A stretch of 64,000 nt of DNA from Megamerina dolium. Taxonomy: Eukaryota > Arthropoda > Insecta > Diptera > Megamerinidae. The stretch spans positions 31,905,047 through 31,969,046 of the forward strand of contig OY978527.1 of assembly GCA_963854835.1 (NCBI GenBank), in the 5' to 3' direction. The notes below the pieces were generated by a model, which was given only the letters and a program-made list of their open reading frames with translations, was not told the DNA's origin and did not search any database. Shown here piece by piece: positions 1-12,000 of this stretch; the first letter of the stretch is position 1, and each line of letters begins with the position of its first letter. The position numbers and the translations under genes are program-made.

Positions 1-2
1 AT

Positions 3-161
3 AACATTGTACTTAACAGACAAATTGCAAAAAATAAACCTAAATATAAGCAACTAGATAAATATGAGCGTCATGGTGATTATGTTGTAGACACTTCAAA
101 TAAAAGGAAAACAAAATATTATAAAACACAATTAAAACGCAAATATAAATTCCAAAGTTAA
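3..161 (+). CDS. C-terminal end of an unidentified lysine-rich protein (5' end outside window)
   Basis: One frame is open from the window edge to a TAA at 159-161 and encodes about 52 residues. They are very rich in K, Y, R and Q and end in KRKYKFQS. The two other forward frames stop within about 60 bases. AATAAA hexamers at 192-197 and 253-258 follow at suitable distances for a 3' UTR, which supports a real terminal exon on the plus strand. The basic, low-complexity composition resembles nucleolar or RNA-binding tails, but I do not recognise the family. A retroelement tail is also possible. Confidence 0.45.
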   Translation, partial: NIVLNRQIAKNKPKYKQLDKYERHGDYVVDTSNKRKTKYYKTQLKRKYKFQS

Positions 162-354
162 AAAGTTTTATCCGACCCACTATTTTCCCTAAATAAACTA
201 TAAATAGGTTTAGAGTAAGCTTAGTAGTAGAGTTCGGCTTTATACATGAACCAATAAAGAACTAAACTATATGTAATAATATAAAATAACAAAAGTTGAT
301 ATAAACCGTAAAGGTAAACGATATAAAATATTTTAATACAAAATAAATTCTATT
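162..354 (+). other. probable 3' UTR and intergenic spacer
   Basis: AT-rich sequence with two AATAAA polyadenylation hexamers (192-197, 253-258) downstream of the partial gene. No ORF or other structure is visible. Confidence 0.4.
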
Positions 355-1105
355 TGAACATAATAGAAACCTTGGCTTTGGAGGTTTACTGCTCAACACG
401 AATTTTCCGAGAAAGCTTATTATCTAAGACGACTCCCAAATATTTAACTTCAGGAGGAAGCTGCAAGGTTACCCCCCTTAAGTTTGGCAGAAGTAAGGCA
501 TCCAATTTACGTTTTCTGGTGAAGAGCACAAGTGTGCTTTTACCTGGATTCAGACCTTACAGATCGCACCAACGCTCAATTCTGTCCAGAAGTCTGCTTT
601 TTGAAGCAAATCATTGTTAGTGTCGCTTACATACATACGCTTGAGCATGTACACAAAAGTTATAGAGCTCAACTAGAAGAGTGTCCGAGAGTGGAAGAGA
701 GAAGAGAGTGGGTTCAGACCTTACTGATCGCACCAACGCTTAATTCTGTCCAGAACTCTGCATTTTGAAGCAAATCATTGTTAGTGTCGCTTACATACAT
801 ACGCTTGAGCATGTACACAAAAGTTATGGAGCTCAACTAGAAGTGAGTCCACAACAAAGCACCAAAGAAAGGAAGAAAATATTCCTCTTTTGAGACATTC
901 TCTCTCGTCCTCAAACGTGACGGTACCATAAGCAGCTGTTTGGATAACATTGCGTTAATCCATCTAGTAGCGACTTCAGTAACACAATGTTCTCTGGCTG
1001 AGGACCACACGGAATTGAAGGTAGAATTGTCAAAAGCGCTCTCAATATCAACAAATATCCCTAGAGTGTAAATACCTACTTCCAGCCGTTTCTCCAACGT
1101 TTCAC
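355..1105 (-). mobile_element. degenerate LOA/R1-like LINE, reverse-transcriptase fragment
   Basis: Read on the minus strand from about 1100, the translation shows the RT palm motif FVDIESAFDN (near 1050-1020). A decayed block follows in another frame that matches the GGVLSPLLW-VVDSLL-AYADD region of LOA/R1-clade LINEs. Near 560-370 the post-RT motif VKYLGVVLDNKLS appears. The catalytic YADD is destroyed (read as YVSD in one frame). Several frameshifts and an internal tandem duplication are present. It is a 5'-truncated dead copy lying between the partial gene at the window edge and NRDE2. Confidence 0.75.
549..843 (+). repeat. 131-bp direct duplication inside the LINE fragment
   Basis: Positions 549-680 and 713-843 are nearly the same sequence, both beginning TTCAGACCTTAC and ending GAGCTCAACTAGAAG with only a few differences. 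They are separated by about 32 bp of GA-rich sequence. The duplicated block covers the YADD region of the LINE. Confidence 0.85.
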
Positions 1106-2030
1106 TCTGAGAGCCATGTTGCCGAACACTAAAGGGCCCTGCCCCCTAGCTACAACCTCAGCAACTTTGACAGTTTGATTATGTTGCTGCCTCATCCTTT
1201 TCAGTTGCCTTTTGGACAAACCTACGGCCGACGGCCGGCGCTGAAAGTACCTACTTTAATCTGACACCTCCAGGCTGACCTCTCCAACATGGGAGACCCT
1301 ACCAGAATACCTAAGAACTCCGTTGGCACAACCCAGCCTTTCAACAAGGAGCAGGTATAAGGAATGCTTTACATTCTTCTGAATGTAATTACTTCAAGGC
1401 TTTTAATTGCTTATATATCATGTTGTTCAATGTCAAAATAGGAATAGATTGAATTCGATCACTGCGCCAATTGTCGTCGTGTTGTAGTCAATTCGTTCGT
1501 TTACTTAAGGATTATCGTGACATTCTAGTTCACAGTGTTCACAGTTGTCGCAATGTTGTAGCCGAATACAATCTAGTGCATCAACTACAGCGTGCAATAA
1601 CGCAACTCAACGCAGCGTTATGGTGAATAAGTAAACACCACAAACAACACAAACACGAGGAAACACAACCAAAAGTAATGTAAAATTAGTCATCATCGAT
1701 AGCTCAATCTATATGCTATATGAGTAGAAAAGAGACAGCTAGATATAATATAGAATATAAATGTGATAGAGAGTAAAGAGATTGTCATTTTTGGCATGTA
1801 CTCGGTTGAAAATCTATTACCTACTGATTCCGTTACGTCACCTAACAAATCGTTTCGATTAATCGCTCTAAAGGGTTTGTATGAATAGATCGGAACAGCT
1901 GATCCGTTGACTAATCGCACTATTGCCCACCACTACTTTCAACAAAAACAAACAACACAATAACAATAGTGATACAAAAATATAATAGTGCGTGGTATTT
2001 TATTTATTTTTTGTGTCGATTTTGTATACA
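1106..2030. other. upstream region of NRDE2, no gene recognised
   Basis: About 0.9 kb without a credible ORF. It presumably holds the NRDE2 promoter and 5' UTR. 1106-1360 is GC-richer than its surroundings and may be further LINE debris. The last about 100 bases before the start are AT-rich. I see no clear TATA box. Confidence 0.35.
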
Positions 2031-4925
2031 ATGTCAATATTTCCTGCTTATTCAAATTTGGAAGGAAATGAAACGGAGCCTGAAAAGGACATTTCGGAAA
2101 ACATTTCAAAATGGTTACAGAACAATAGTTTCGAGTTGCAGGATCAACAGATCAGAGATACAGACATCAAGAACGAAAAGCTGCCACCACGAAAGGAGCA
2201 ATTGGATGAGAAAAGCGTCCATGAGCATGAAAACTCATGTCTTACGTATAAGGAGGAAAGAAAAAAACGTAAAACTAAACATGATTCCATAAATTCATAT
2301 AGAAACGTAGAAATTAGTGGTGATGAATATTACATTGATAAAAATCCAGTATCGCAATATAAGGTGGTTAAGACGTTACATAAGCCAGCTTGTCCAAGAT
2401 ACCACTCAAACTATATTCGTAAAATAGGAATGGGTTTTTGGCGTAATCTTATCCAGAATGAATATTGTGAGAAAACTTCAAAGCGTTACTATCAGTGTAA
2501 AGAAGAATGTGTTAAGAAAGCCTTGGTAACAGAATTAAGTGAGAGTGAGTATGACATTCGAATTGGCCAATTAAATCGCAAAACTATGGAATCGCCTACG
2601 CTTTTGGAGCCATGGATGGATCTGATTTGTTTACAAGAACAAAATCCAAATAAGTTGTCAAGGCACTTACTTGCTGAGAGAAAAATTGACATAGTTAAAC
2701 GAGCTTTAGCCTACCATCCGCGTAATGAGGATTTATATCGATTGTACATTAAAATAATATCTGCAAACTATCCATCGTTTGAAATAAGTAAAACACTTGA
2801 TCAGCTTCTTGCTAAAGATCCTTATAGCTATACCCTATGGACTGCACAAATTATGACAACCCAAGGATCGATGGCTCGATGCATCGTTCCTGATGTGTTA
2901 CGTATTTATGAACTGTGCATGCAAAAGATGCATTTTGCTCGAAATCAAGAGGCAATTGTCAATGTTGATGCAGATGAGTTAATGCTCAAGTTATTTCACA
3001 ACTGCGCGCTTTTTTTGCAACAAGCTGGACTTTCCGAACAATTTCACGCTTTGATCAAATTGGCACTAGAGCTCAACATTCCAAACGAACAAATCATTGA
3101 TTTTGGATCTCTTGAAGACGGACAAAATACGTTAATCGAATACGAGGAGCTAATACTACAATCTGGTTTGCCGATGAATGAAATTTGGTTGCGGATAGAA
3201 AAGTTGCGCCAGGGCTTTAATTTTCTACCTTGTCCCGTTGGTGCAAAATGTAGTGATCCACAACGAATAGTCTTCAATGAGGATGTCGTTCATTACGTTT
3301 ATCCACTGAAATCGCGAGATAAATTGTTATATCTTATGCTGTTAATTTTGCGACTGTTGAAAGTGCCATTTGTACATTGCGATGGCTTGGCTAATAAACT
3401 TTGTACAAGAGTAGAGAATATGGGTGACTCAGACGCTATTGAGGACGTCCTTGCTGTATTTATTCGGCGAACATTTGTATTACCTCAGCAACAAATTGAA
3501 ATATTTTTTGGAAATATTTACGAATTAGTTAAGGAAATGGCTGTGAGTCCAACTTTCCTAAGCAGCAGCATCGGCCATGAGTTATATATTAAATACGTTT
3601 CCCAAATGTTAATGTACTGTGCAAATTCGTTCGCAGGCACTGATGAACGCAAACGCATTATCTTTGTTTTGCTATGGTGTCGTTTTGAACGTGTACTGCT
3701 GATTATGCAAAAATGCAACCGAAAATCTTATTCCGACTATGTAAAAGCTGCACGTAGCCGATTCAGAACTATGCTCAAACAAGAACCCAATCGAAATGTC
3801 CTTCATCTTTACACCGAATACGCATGTTATGAATTTGAGGCACTGGATGTTGAAGATAGTATAGAACCAATTAAAAATATTTTCAATAATATAATTACTT
3901 CACATTCTTCCGATCAAACACAACTATCTGATTTATGTCATGCATTTGTTACATACGCTGAAATACTAATAAGTAGAAATGCACATGAAGAAGCTTTGCA
4001 GGTTCTTGTTTCGTATGTTCTGTCCTTAGATATTCGAACTAAATCACCCATAAGTTCGTGCATGAAATTGACGGCTTTACAGAAAATTACTGAACAAGTA
4101 AACAGTCTTATATCTATCGAACGCACTGTGACCGTAATGGTAATTGATCAGTACTTGCTGCCTGATTTTACAATTTCATTAATAAAATTACGAGTGCTCA
4201 TTTTATATTTGATGGGTCAAATGCAGGAAGCTATATCATATTTGGAACACACTTTAGATCTATTTCGTGTAAAATCGGATAGACAGAGCTATTTACGCGA
4301 AAATATTTATGAAATTCTTATAACGGTATCACAGCGAATCAACTATGATTGCTCCAAGACGAGTATGCCAATGACATCAATGGTGTTTAAGACTCTAAAT
4401 GAGTTCCCGCGCAACTTGATGTTCTTGCAACATTGTGGAATGCTTACAGGTGCACCGTGGTTCAAAATTCGGGGAACAATTTTACGAATAAGCCCCAATA
4501 TTTCATCTGTAATATTTCTAATAGTGACAATTCGTTATCGCTTTATGCAAAGCATATCTACAATATGTGACGCAGCCGTCACAGAATCGGACATCGTTAG
4601 TAATAAAATGACTGTGCGCAATCGAATTTTGAACGTATTTAAAGAGCTTACGGCGGTGGAACAGAAGAATGATAGTGTATTACATCGGAACTCGCTCTTT
4701 TGGAGATTTTATTTACGTTTCCTATCTGATCAGAACACTGCTTTTGAAATCAGCAAGCGTTGTTTGCTTACTGCATTGGATGATTGCCCCTGGAGTAAGG
4801 CCTTATATCTCGATGGAGCAACTTATGTACCCCAGGAGCTGTCGCATCTACAGGACTTAATCATTGAGAAGCAGTTACGGATATACGCATTACCTGAAGA
4901 ATTGGAAATTTTGCGAGAAAAATAA
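2031..4925 (+). CDS. NRDE2: NRDE2 homologue (nuclear RNAi-defective 2 / MTR4-binding protein), intronless
   Basis: A 964-residue uninterrupted frame. NRDE2 proteins are nuclear and bind the exosome helicase MTR4; in nematodes they act in nuclear RNAi, in mammals in nuclear RNA turnover and splicing fidelity. Family signatures are the early SKWLQNNSF segment (W at residue 28), the FYIDK-like block YYIDKNPVSQYK (about residues 100-115), the RKTMESP...LEPWMDL block (about 185-205) at the start of the NRDE2 domain, and a long helical HAT/TPR-like C-terminal array. The family usually exceeds 900 residues, so it looks complete. The chosen ATG (2031, context TACAATG) is preceded in frame only by a hydrophobic stretch read from a GTG at 1992, which I take as 5' UTR. 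The TAA stop lies inside an AATAAA hexamer (4921-4926). Confidence 0.86.
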   Translation: MSIFPAYSNLEGNETEPEKDISENISKWLQNNSFELQDQQIRDTDIKNEKLPPRKEQLDEKSVHEHENSCLTYKEERKKRKTKHDSINSYRNVEISGDEYYIDKNPVSQYKVVKTLHKPACPRYHSNYIRKIGMGFWRNLIQNEYCEKTSKRYYQCKEECVKKALVTELSESEYDIRIGQLNRKTMESPTLLEPWMDLICLQEQNPNKLSRHLLAERKIDIVKRALAYHPRNEDLYRLYIKIISANYPSFEISKTLDQLLAKDPYSYTLWTAQIMTTQGSMARCIVPDVLRIYELCMQKMHFARNQEAIVNVDADELMLKLFHNCALFLQQAGLSEQFHALIKLALELNIPNEQIIDFGSLEDGQNTLIEYEELILQSGLPMNEIWLRIEKLRQGFNFLPCPVGAKCSDPQRIVFNEDVVHYVYPLKSRDKLLYLMLLILRLLKVPFVHCDGLANKLCTRVENMGDSDAIEDVLAVFIRRTFVLPQQQIEIFFGNIYELVKEMAVSPTFLSSSIGHELYIKYVSQMLMYCANSFAGTDERKRIIFVLLWCRFERVLLIMQKCNRKSYSDYVKAARSRFRTMLKQEPNRNVLHLYTEYACYEFEALDVEDSIEPIKNIFNNIITSHSSDQTQLSDLCHAFVTYAEILISRNAHEEALQVLVSYVLSLDIRTKSPISSCMKLTALQKITEQVNSLISIERTVTVMVIDQYLLPDFTISLIKLRVLILYLMGQMQEAISYLEHTLDLFRVKSDRQSYLRENIYEILITVSQRINYDCSKTSMPMTSMVFKTLNEFPRNLMFLQHCGMLTGAPWFKIRGTILRISPNISSVIFLIVTIRYRFMQSISTICDAAVTESDIVSNKMTVRNRILNVFKELTAVEQKNDSVLHRNSLFWRFYLRFLSDQNTAFEISKRCLLTALDDCPWSKALYLDGATYVPQELSHLQDLIIEKQLRIYALPEELEILREK

Positions 4926-5374
4926 ATATACAATTCTCAATGGTTTAGTTTATATTACGTAGTAATAATTAAAATTATAAGCTACTTATGTATATACACA
5001 GTTACATATAGTTATAATACCTTCAGCTAAATATTTTATTAAATTATTATAAATGTTTACTGTACTAAGGAAACATTTTTTATTATTAAATACCTAATCT
5101 TAAAATGCATGACCCGTAGTTATTGTCAAAGCATACAAATTTAACGATTTAGAATATGTTCCGAAACAAACAAACAAGATTAAAACCTGCTTACTGAAAT
5201 TTATTTGAAGACATAGTTATAAAATATTTGCTATTAAATAAATAACTTAAACAACTTAAATTCGGCTTTGGACTCAAAATATTTTGAGATTTTTAGGTTT
5301 TGGATGATGTCAGTAACATCAAGACGCGTGTATTTCCAGCTTGATTATATTTATCATGGGTATTTATGATGTAT
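4926..5374 (+). other. NRDE2 3' flank
   Basis: AT-rich sequence with candidate polyadenylation hexamers and no ORF. It ends at the first SINE. A TTTATGATGTAT stretch at 5363-5374 is the left target-site duplication of that SINE. Confidence 0.4.
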
Positions 5375-5565
5375 AAATAGAAAAATATGTGGCACTTACA
5401 GGCGCAGAAGGGACCTTTGGCCGAGTTCCTCTTCCAGTACTACTGTGCGTGTTAAATTTTGGACATTATTGGGAGGTAGCTACTTATTAAAATTGTGCTT
5501 TACTGGAGATTGAACACACGGCCTAGAGATCGAAAGGCCAACGCACTAGCCTCTGAGCTACGGCG
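5375..5565 (-). mobile_element. tRNA-derived SINE, copy 1 (internally deleted, with TSD)
   Basis: The minus strand starts with a tRNA-like head (GCCGTAGCTCAG, here GCCGTAGCTCAGAGG, and a decayed B box). It ends with the family 3' segment GTGCCACATAT. About 170 bp of the body is missing compared with the other copies. It is flanked by 12-bp direct repeats TTTATGATGTAT (5363-5374) and TTTATGAAGTAT (5566-5577), one mismatch, as expected for LINE-mediated retroposition. Confidence 0.8.
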
Positions 5566-5594
5566 TTTATGAAGTATATTTATAAAAAAATCAA

Positions 5595-5958
5595 GTTAGG
5601 TTAGGTTAGATTAGGTTATGTGGCTACCCTCCCTCTGAGAGGACACACTTAGGTCAGAAAGGACCATTGTTATACCACCGGGCTTCTGTTCCAATACTGT
5701 TGTGGGTGTTAAATTTGGACAGCCTTAAAAGGGACCTACTTATATTAGCCGGTTTCGAACGGCAGAACCCTTGTGACATCACTTTAACTTAGTTTTGTCA
5801 CAGAGCTGTTTTAAGAAGCATTTTTGGCAAATTAGGTGGGTACTGTTCGAAAGAAAAATCTTTTCGATATTAAATTTTGTTATGCTTCTGCCGGGGATTG
5901 AATCCACGACCTACAGATCAGAAGACCAACGCACTAACCACTGAGCTACGGCACCCAC
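5595..5958 (-). mobile_element. tRNA-derived SINE, copy 2 (tail type B)
   Basis: The head on the minus strand reads GGGTGCCGTAGCTCAGTGG (A box) and then a B-box region (GGATTCAATCC-like). The body is the same as in the other copies, but the 3' tail differs. Instead of the segment ending GTGCCACATATT it has about 85 bp ending CCACATAACC followed by irregular AACCTAACCT repeats. Copy 5 (21054-21352) and the insertion at 40947-41029 share this tail. Confidence 0.85.
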
Positions 5959-6980
5959 TAGTACTTCACATCAAAGATAAACACACTTGGAATTCAATAA
6001 ATTCGTTGGTCATATTTCAAAATTTCTTCAAAGATTTTGAATCCTCTGGTTGTGAAATTGACTTTGAAATTTCGTTGTCCGACGGTTACATGACTTCAAA
6101 TTTTGACATAGATTCATTGTTTGAAAGATTTAGCAAGTAAGTATTTGCGGTTGAGGAAATTGGAAGCCAATCTCCTTAAGTATTCACCAATTTTTCATCT
6201 TCGATGCTTCTTCTTTTTGATCCGTAAGATTCTCGGTTCCACTTCTCTTTCACATCATCGGACATGATTTCGCGATACCGTATAAAAATCATACCAGGTG
6301 GTTCAATAAAGATGTATGAAAATAAAGCAAACGCACGTTTTTCAATACACATGTCCCTATTACGAATGCGTTGCCTGAGAGGCAACTGCTAATTAACAAT
6401 TGCCTTCGTGCGTTCAAACTAAAGCAGCTGATATCTTCGGTTGCCATCGATAATACGAGTTGGATGACTCAATTGCTTCTCAAGCAACTCAAACAAGTTA
6501 AGTTGCTATCCGTACTAGGGGCATTAATTTTTTTCAAAATATAAACAATTCTTTCGGCGATGCCTTTCTTATTAACACAATTCATTTTTTTTGGAGCTAT
6601 CTTTTGAAATTAGAAAACCAAATAATCAATGAAACCGATTTTTGCGTCCACAACTTCAAGACTACTGGGCTAATGCATTGGCTTGCAAAAACATAATCCA
6701 TTTTTTCGTGTTCTTCTTTCTTTAATTTCTCCATTAAAATTTTTGTTTCTTGTTGCTTTTCTTGTTCAAGATAGTCAATGAATAAAATTATATGTGTATT
6801 TCAAAAAACTGAACCAACATTTTCACAATTAACTGGTGGATCGCTTGGTTGCTTCCACAATCTTTCAGCCACTATTCTGCTTGTCCAACTCAGGTCAAGC
6901 CAATCGCCTCAGTCGCTTGACCTTCACTGCGGCTATAAACGCCATTTCAACTAAAATGGATTTAATTTTTTGCCTCTTTG
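5959..6980. other. about 1 kb without recognised genes
   Basis: Only short ORFs with no recognisable family are present. The sequence is AT-rich with no strong repeats or hairpins. Confidence 0.35.
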
Positions 6981-7326
6981 AGTGCCGTAGCTCAGTGGTT
7001 AGTGCGTTGGCCTTCTGATCTGTAGGTCGTGGGTTCAATACCCGGCTGAAGCATAACAAATTTAATATCAAAAAGATTTTAATTTCGAACGGTACCCACC
7101 AAGAACGCCGGAAGAATTGCCAAGCAATTGGCAATTCTTTCGGCAGTAACAATTTGCCAGGAAAAGCTTCCATAAGAACTCTGTGACAAAGCTCAGAAAA
7201 AGTGATGTAGCAAGAGTTCAGCTGTTCGGAACCGGCTAAAATATGTCCAAAATTTAACACGCACGACAATAATGGAAGAGAAGCTCGTCCAAAAAGTCCT
7301 TCGGGGCTCATAAGTGCCACATATTA
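6981..7326 (+). mobile_element. tRNA-derived SINE, copy 3 (nearly full length)
   Basis: Plus-strand copy that shows the structure well. A box TAGCTCAGTGG at 6989-6999 and a perfect B-box-like GGTTCAATACC near 7032-7042 form the RNA polymerase III internal promoter. A body of about 230 bp follows, with GGCAATTCTTTCGGCAGTAAC and GAACCGGCTAAA motifs. Tail A is CTTCGGGGCTCATAAGTGCC then ACATATTAATT. The tRNA-like part is a pseudo-tRNA head, not a functional tRNA gene. Confidence 0.9.
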
Positions 7327-7495
7327 ATTAAACAAAAAATGTTTTGCCGCTAACCACCACAATTATTTTTAAAGAAAAGAGAGATTAATCTACTACTCAT
7401 TGATAATGTTGTTGGAAATATTTAAATAAAAATAAATGGTTCATACTTTCACTTCAAATTTTATAAATGTGACCTTAATATAATATTTGGACCAC

Positions 7496-8805
7496 CTGTT
7501 GGAAAATTCAGCCTCCACCAGAAAACCTCCGATAACGGAATGAGGCTGATCGACATCGATCACACACGCACAATGTCAGTAAGCTGCGATCTTATTATAA
7601 TAGACAGCAGATCCTTTTCGACTCGACTATCGGATCTGCTTATGCAAAATACTCCCCCAATTGATGATACGTACATGCGCTCGTTAGACACATATACCGC
7701 TCCTTTATTAGTGCTGCCGAGGAGGTGAATGATAACTACCGGACTCTGAGGAATGAGTGATATGATCAGTAGCATTGCAATCCTACCGCAGAGGAAGACT
7801 GTGTCTGATTTACAGAGAGGAAAGCAGCACGGAGAGACGTCTCTTCAGATACAAGTAGAGAGAGGTAAAAAGAATCGAGTGTGAGGAGATGAGTAGCGAT
7901 AAGAAAGGGAACTGAGAAATCTTTGGGAAGGTTAAGCGCCTCAATGACGGTTTAAATCCCGGAGCCTCTTGCTGTCGTGACGAAAATGGGAATATTGTTA
8001 CAGATGTCGAAAACTCAATTACTGGCAATGTTGTTAACATTTCACATTCCACGAGGTCAGAGCAGCAATTTTGAGGCTGAAGAATATCAAAGCTGTAGGT
8101 GCTGACGGTCTGTCTGTCGAGTTACCTCTAGCTGATTACCTGCATGCACCACCTCATAAACAGAATGTAGTTGGACGAAAGCATGCCTGATGATTGGAGG
8201 CTCAGTATACTGTGTCCCGTACACAAGAAATGAGACTGCAATTTGCGTCTATTACCGCGGAATAGGTCTCTTGGGCATCGCATCATACAAGGTACTGAAT
8301 GTAGTCTTGAGCCTGCTCAACAACCTGATTAAATCCTATCAGAGTGGCTTCAGACCTAATAACTAGATTTTCACATTAATCCAAATCCTGGAGAAGACCG
8401 AAGTGAAACAGATCGACACACTCCACCTATTTGTTGATTACACCGTCCAGCAGAGGAACTATCAATTATCAAAATCGGTGAACTAATTCTTATTTTAAAG
8501 TATTTTCCAGACTTTTTTTTTAAACATATTTTCAGAATCACTTGGATTTTCTCATGTGTACTTCAAAATGTTTAATTTTGTCGGATTGTGTTATAAAGCT
8601 GCTTTCGACAGTCTGGTAAGGAACGGACTACCTTAACATAACAATGCCTGAGTTCGAAATTCATACAATCCTCATTGGACTTTGTAGATTGACATTCGAC
8701 TACTCCCGTTATGCATTGAAAATTAGGAAGGACCTCTTTCCGCCGTTTAATATCGCACGAAGTTTCAGACAAGGTGATTCGTTATCGAGCGCCTGTCCCT
8801 ACATA
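7496..8805 (+). mobile_element. RTE-clade LINE relic
   Basis: It begins with a stretch nearly identical to the endonuclease domain of the RTE copy at 48749-49953 (GGAAAATTCAGCCTCCACCAG, ending near FSLHQNT...MRLID). Decayed RT motifs then follow in shifting frames: the GADGL block (about 8100), CPVHKK (about 8215), the QSGFRP-like block (about 8340), KQIDTLHLFVDY (about 8410) and the FRQGDSLS block (about 8765). The order is right for an RTE/BovB-type ORF on the plus strand. Frameshifts, stops and a spacer near 8470-8575 make it inactive. Confidence 0.75.
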
Positions 8806-9009
8806 TGGCGCTGAAGGGATGACTTTGAAGAAATTACCATTTATGACAACACTGTTGGTTTGTTGGTGATAATCTCTTTTTAAACTAATTTCAGTACAAT
8901 CTGCCGTTTTTTTTTCTTTTTTTTAATTGAAATTTTTGATTTTATATCAGAGATTCCTCTCTGAGGTTGTTGAGTGCGAACGCAAACAAACGTGTGTGCG
9001 CAATATTAA

Positions 9010-12000
9010 ATAAATAAATAATAAAGAATAACTAAAACCCAAAATAGATACTCGCAGAAAGAAGAGGAACCGACTCCACAAGTATATACATATAACATAC
9101 CTATACAACAAACTGAACATACATAAAATATAGATACTTTGTCTATTTGTGCAAAATTAAAAATTATTAAAATTGAAAATAAATAAGTGTAAAGCGCTCT
9201 GCACTCCCCGCGCGTAATTCTCCTTCAACTAATGTTGTGGAGATTAAAACGAGTGTAGACGCATCTCATGTAAATAAAAACAATGCTAAAGAACTAAACA
9301 GAAATATACTTCCAATCTCGTCCTTACCAACAAATAAATTGATCAGTGCACACTCCAACACAACACAGACCAACGGTACTTCTCTCTCGTGGAGCGAACA
9401 ATGTCCCTCTCCCAATCTTATTGAGGGAACAACAACAGCTTCGAATAGCAACTCCGAAACTCATGTTTATAAACAAACAAGCAGCAACATTGTTGATAAC
9501 ATATTGAATGCAAATAAGTCAGAAACAACAAAAGTACAAACAGGTATGGGCAGATACATTACAATTAAAAGGAAATTAAACCCACAGAAATAAAATGATG
9601 GTAATAAGGCAAAAATAAATAAAACTAAAATAAATGAAGATGGAAGTGCTTCAGTAGGAAATAGATTCGCATTACTGAGCGACAAAAACGATGCAACTAA
9701 TTGCACTGACTTTGGTTCTACATCTAGTACCTCTAATGCCAAACCGCCTCCAATTTACTTGCGTGAATGCAGTACCAATGAATTAGTAGACAATCTAACG
9801 CGCATAGCTGACCAAAATAACTTCCATATCGTGTCGCTAACGAAAGGAAATATTAAAGAGACAAAAATACAAATATATAATGAAGACAATTACCGCGCCA
9901 TTGCCAAATTTCTCAATGAAAACAACAAGAAACTACTTACAAGCTACTTCAATATGTCTACAATGCCTTAACAAAAATATAACACTCTCAGCTGTGTACT
10001 GTCCACCACGATTTTCAATAACCGAAAAGGTATTTAAAGAATTCTTTGACAAGCTAGGAAAGAGATTCTTGGCGGCTGGTGATTATAACGCCAAACATAC
10101 GTATTGGGGCTCTCGTTTAATAAATCCTAAAGGAAGGCAACTGTATAACACTATAATAAATCCACAAAACATGCTCAATTTCGTGTCTCCTGGCCAGGCA
10201 ACATATTGGCCAACAGACATCTTGAAAATTCCTGATTTGATTGATTTTGCAGTCGTTCGAAATCTTAATCGAAATATTGTCACTGCCGAAATAAGTTACG
10301 AACTATCCTCAGATCACTCTCCTGTATTATTTTATCTAAATGAACGCCCTCCATTGTTAAAACTACCATTTAGGCTGACATCCCCAAAAACAGATTGGCT
10401 GAAATACAAAAAGTATATAAGTAGTCATATCAACACCAGTCCTGTAATCCAGTCTGAGATCGACATCGATGATAATCTAAACATCATCAATACCATGTTC
10501 ACTACTGCTGCAATAGTTTCAACCCCACGTGATTACCAAAAACAAAAGAATGTTCGTATAGCCACCAACACCCAAATTGAAAAACTCGTTAATGAAAAGC
10601 GCCGGCGTAGAAGAGAATGGCAGACATGCCGGTCTCCTGTATCAAAACAAAGACTTAAGTGTGCTGAAAGAGCTCTGGAAGAAGCACTAAAACAGGATGA
10701 GGAATTTTAACAGCTAAAGTATATCGAAAAGCTTTCTCCTATGACTACCAAAACAAATTCACTTTGGAACTCTTACAAAAAGCTGAAAACGCCAATCAGA
10801 AATCATTTATGCAATGTGGTCCAGCCCAATCCGCCCGCAAACGACTTTCGAATCCCTCCACATAGCACTGCAACTAGTGGCTTCACTCCCCTCAAAATAT
10901 CATCCAAAGAAATCAACGAGATTATTAAGTACCAGCTTAATCCAAAAAAAGCTCCTGGTTTCGATGGCAACACACCAAAAATGCTAATTGAAATTCCAAC
11001 GGCAGCTGTATTATTTTTGGTGGTTTTGTTTAATGCAATGCTAAAACTGGGCTACTTTCCTAACCAATGGAAAAAAATCACATGTAACAATGATCATAAA
11101 GCCAGGAAAAGATAAAACATTGCCGTCATCCTACAGACCCATAAGCTTGCTACCATGTCTCTCAAAATTATTGGAAAAACTGCTGTTAGCCAAACTCAGA
11201 CCTCATCTTGAAGAACGTGACATAATTCCTCAGCACCAATTTGGATTTCGCGAAAAACATGGGACGATCGAGCAGGTCAACAGAATTACCAATGAGATAC
11301 GGAAAGCATTTGAATACAAAGAGTATTGTTCAGCTATATTCCTCGATGTTGCTCAGGCATTTGATAGAGTGTGGCATGAAGGGCTAAAGTATAAAATAAT
11401 AAAACTTCTACCAGAAAGCTCCCACCAAATACTGGAATCATACCTAGATAACCGCCGTTTTGTTGTAAAATATAAAGACTTTTCCACAGAATTCAATAAC
11501 AAAGCCGGAGTTCCACAGGGTAGCGTTCTTGGCCCCATTCTATATGTATTATATACTTCCGATCTACCAACTGATGCACATTTGCTGACGATATTGCTAT
11601 TCTAAGCCGCAATCGAAACCCAATTAAGGCATCCACAGATTAAGGGGAGCATTTAGTACTTGTTGAAAAATGGTTATCTAACTGGCGCATAAAAGTTAGT
11701 GAGTCCAAATGTAAACATGTAACGTTCACACTTAACAAAAGCACATGCCCGACAGTTACACTAAATAATATCGCCATAACTCATACAAATGAAGTCACCT
11801 ACCTAGGGATACACTTAGATAGACGGCTTACATGGCGCAAGCACATCGAAGCAAAAAGAACTCAGATGAAATTAAAAGCTTCTTGTCTGCACTGGCTCAT
11901 CAATTTCAGATCCCCATTAAACTTGAAATACAAGGTCCTACTGCACAACAGCATAATAAAGCCAAGTTGGAGTTACAGAATTCAATTATGGGGGAACACT

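Noticed and set aside
1992..2030. N-terminal extension of NRDE2 that looks like a signal peptide (MVFYLFFVSILYT)
   Set aside because: It needs a GTG start, and the protein is nuclear; the ATG at 2031 has better context. Treated as 5' UTR.
6981..7050. tRNA-like sequence with A and B boxes (also at all other SINE heads)
   Set aside because: It lacks a complete cloverleaf, recurs as part of a dispersed repeat with constant downstream body and has target duplications, so it is a SINE head and not a tRNA gene.
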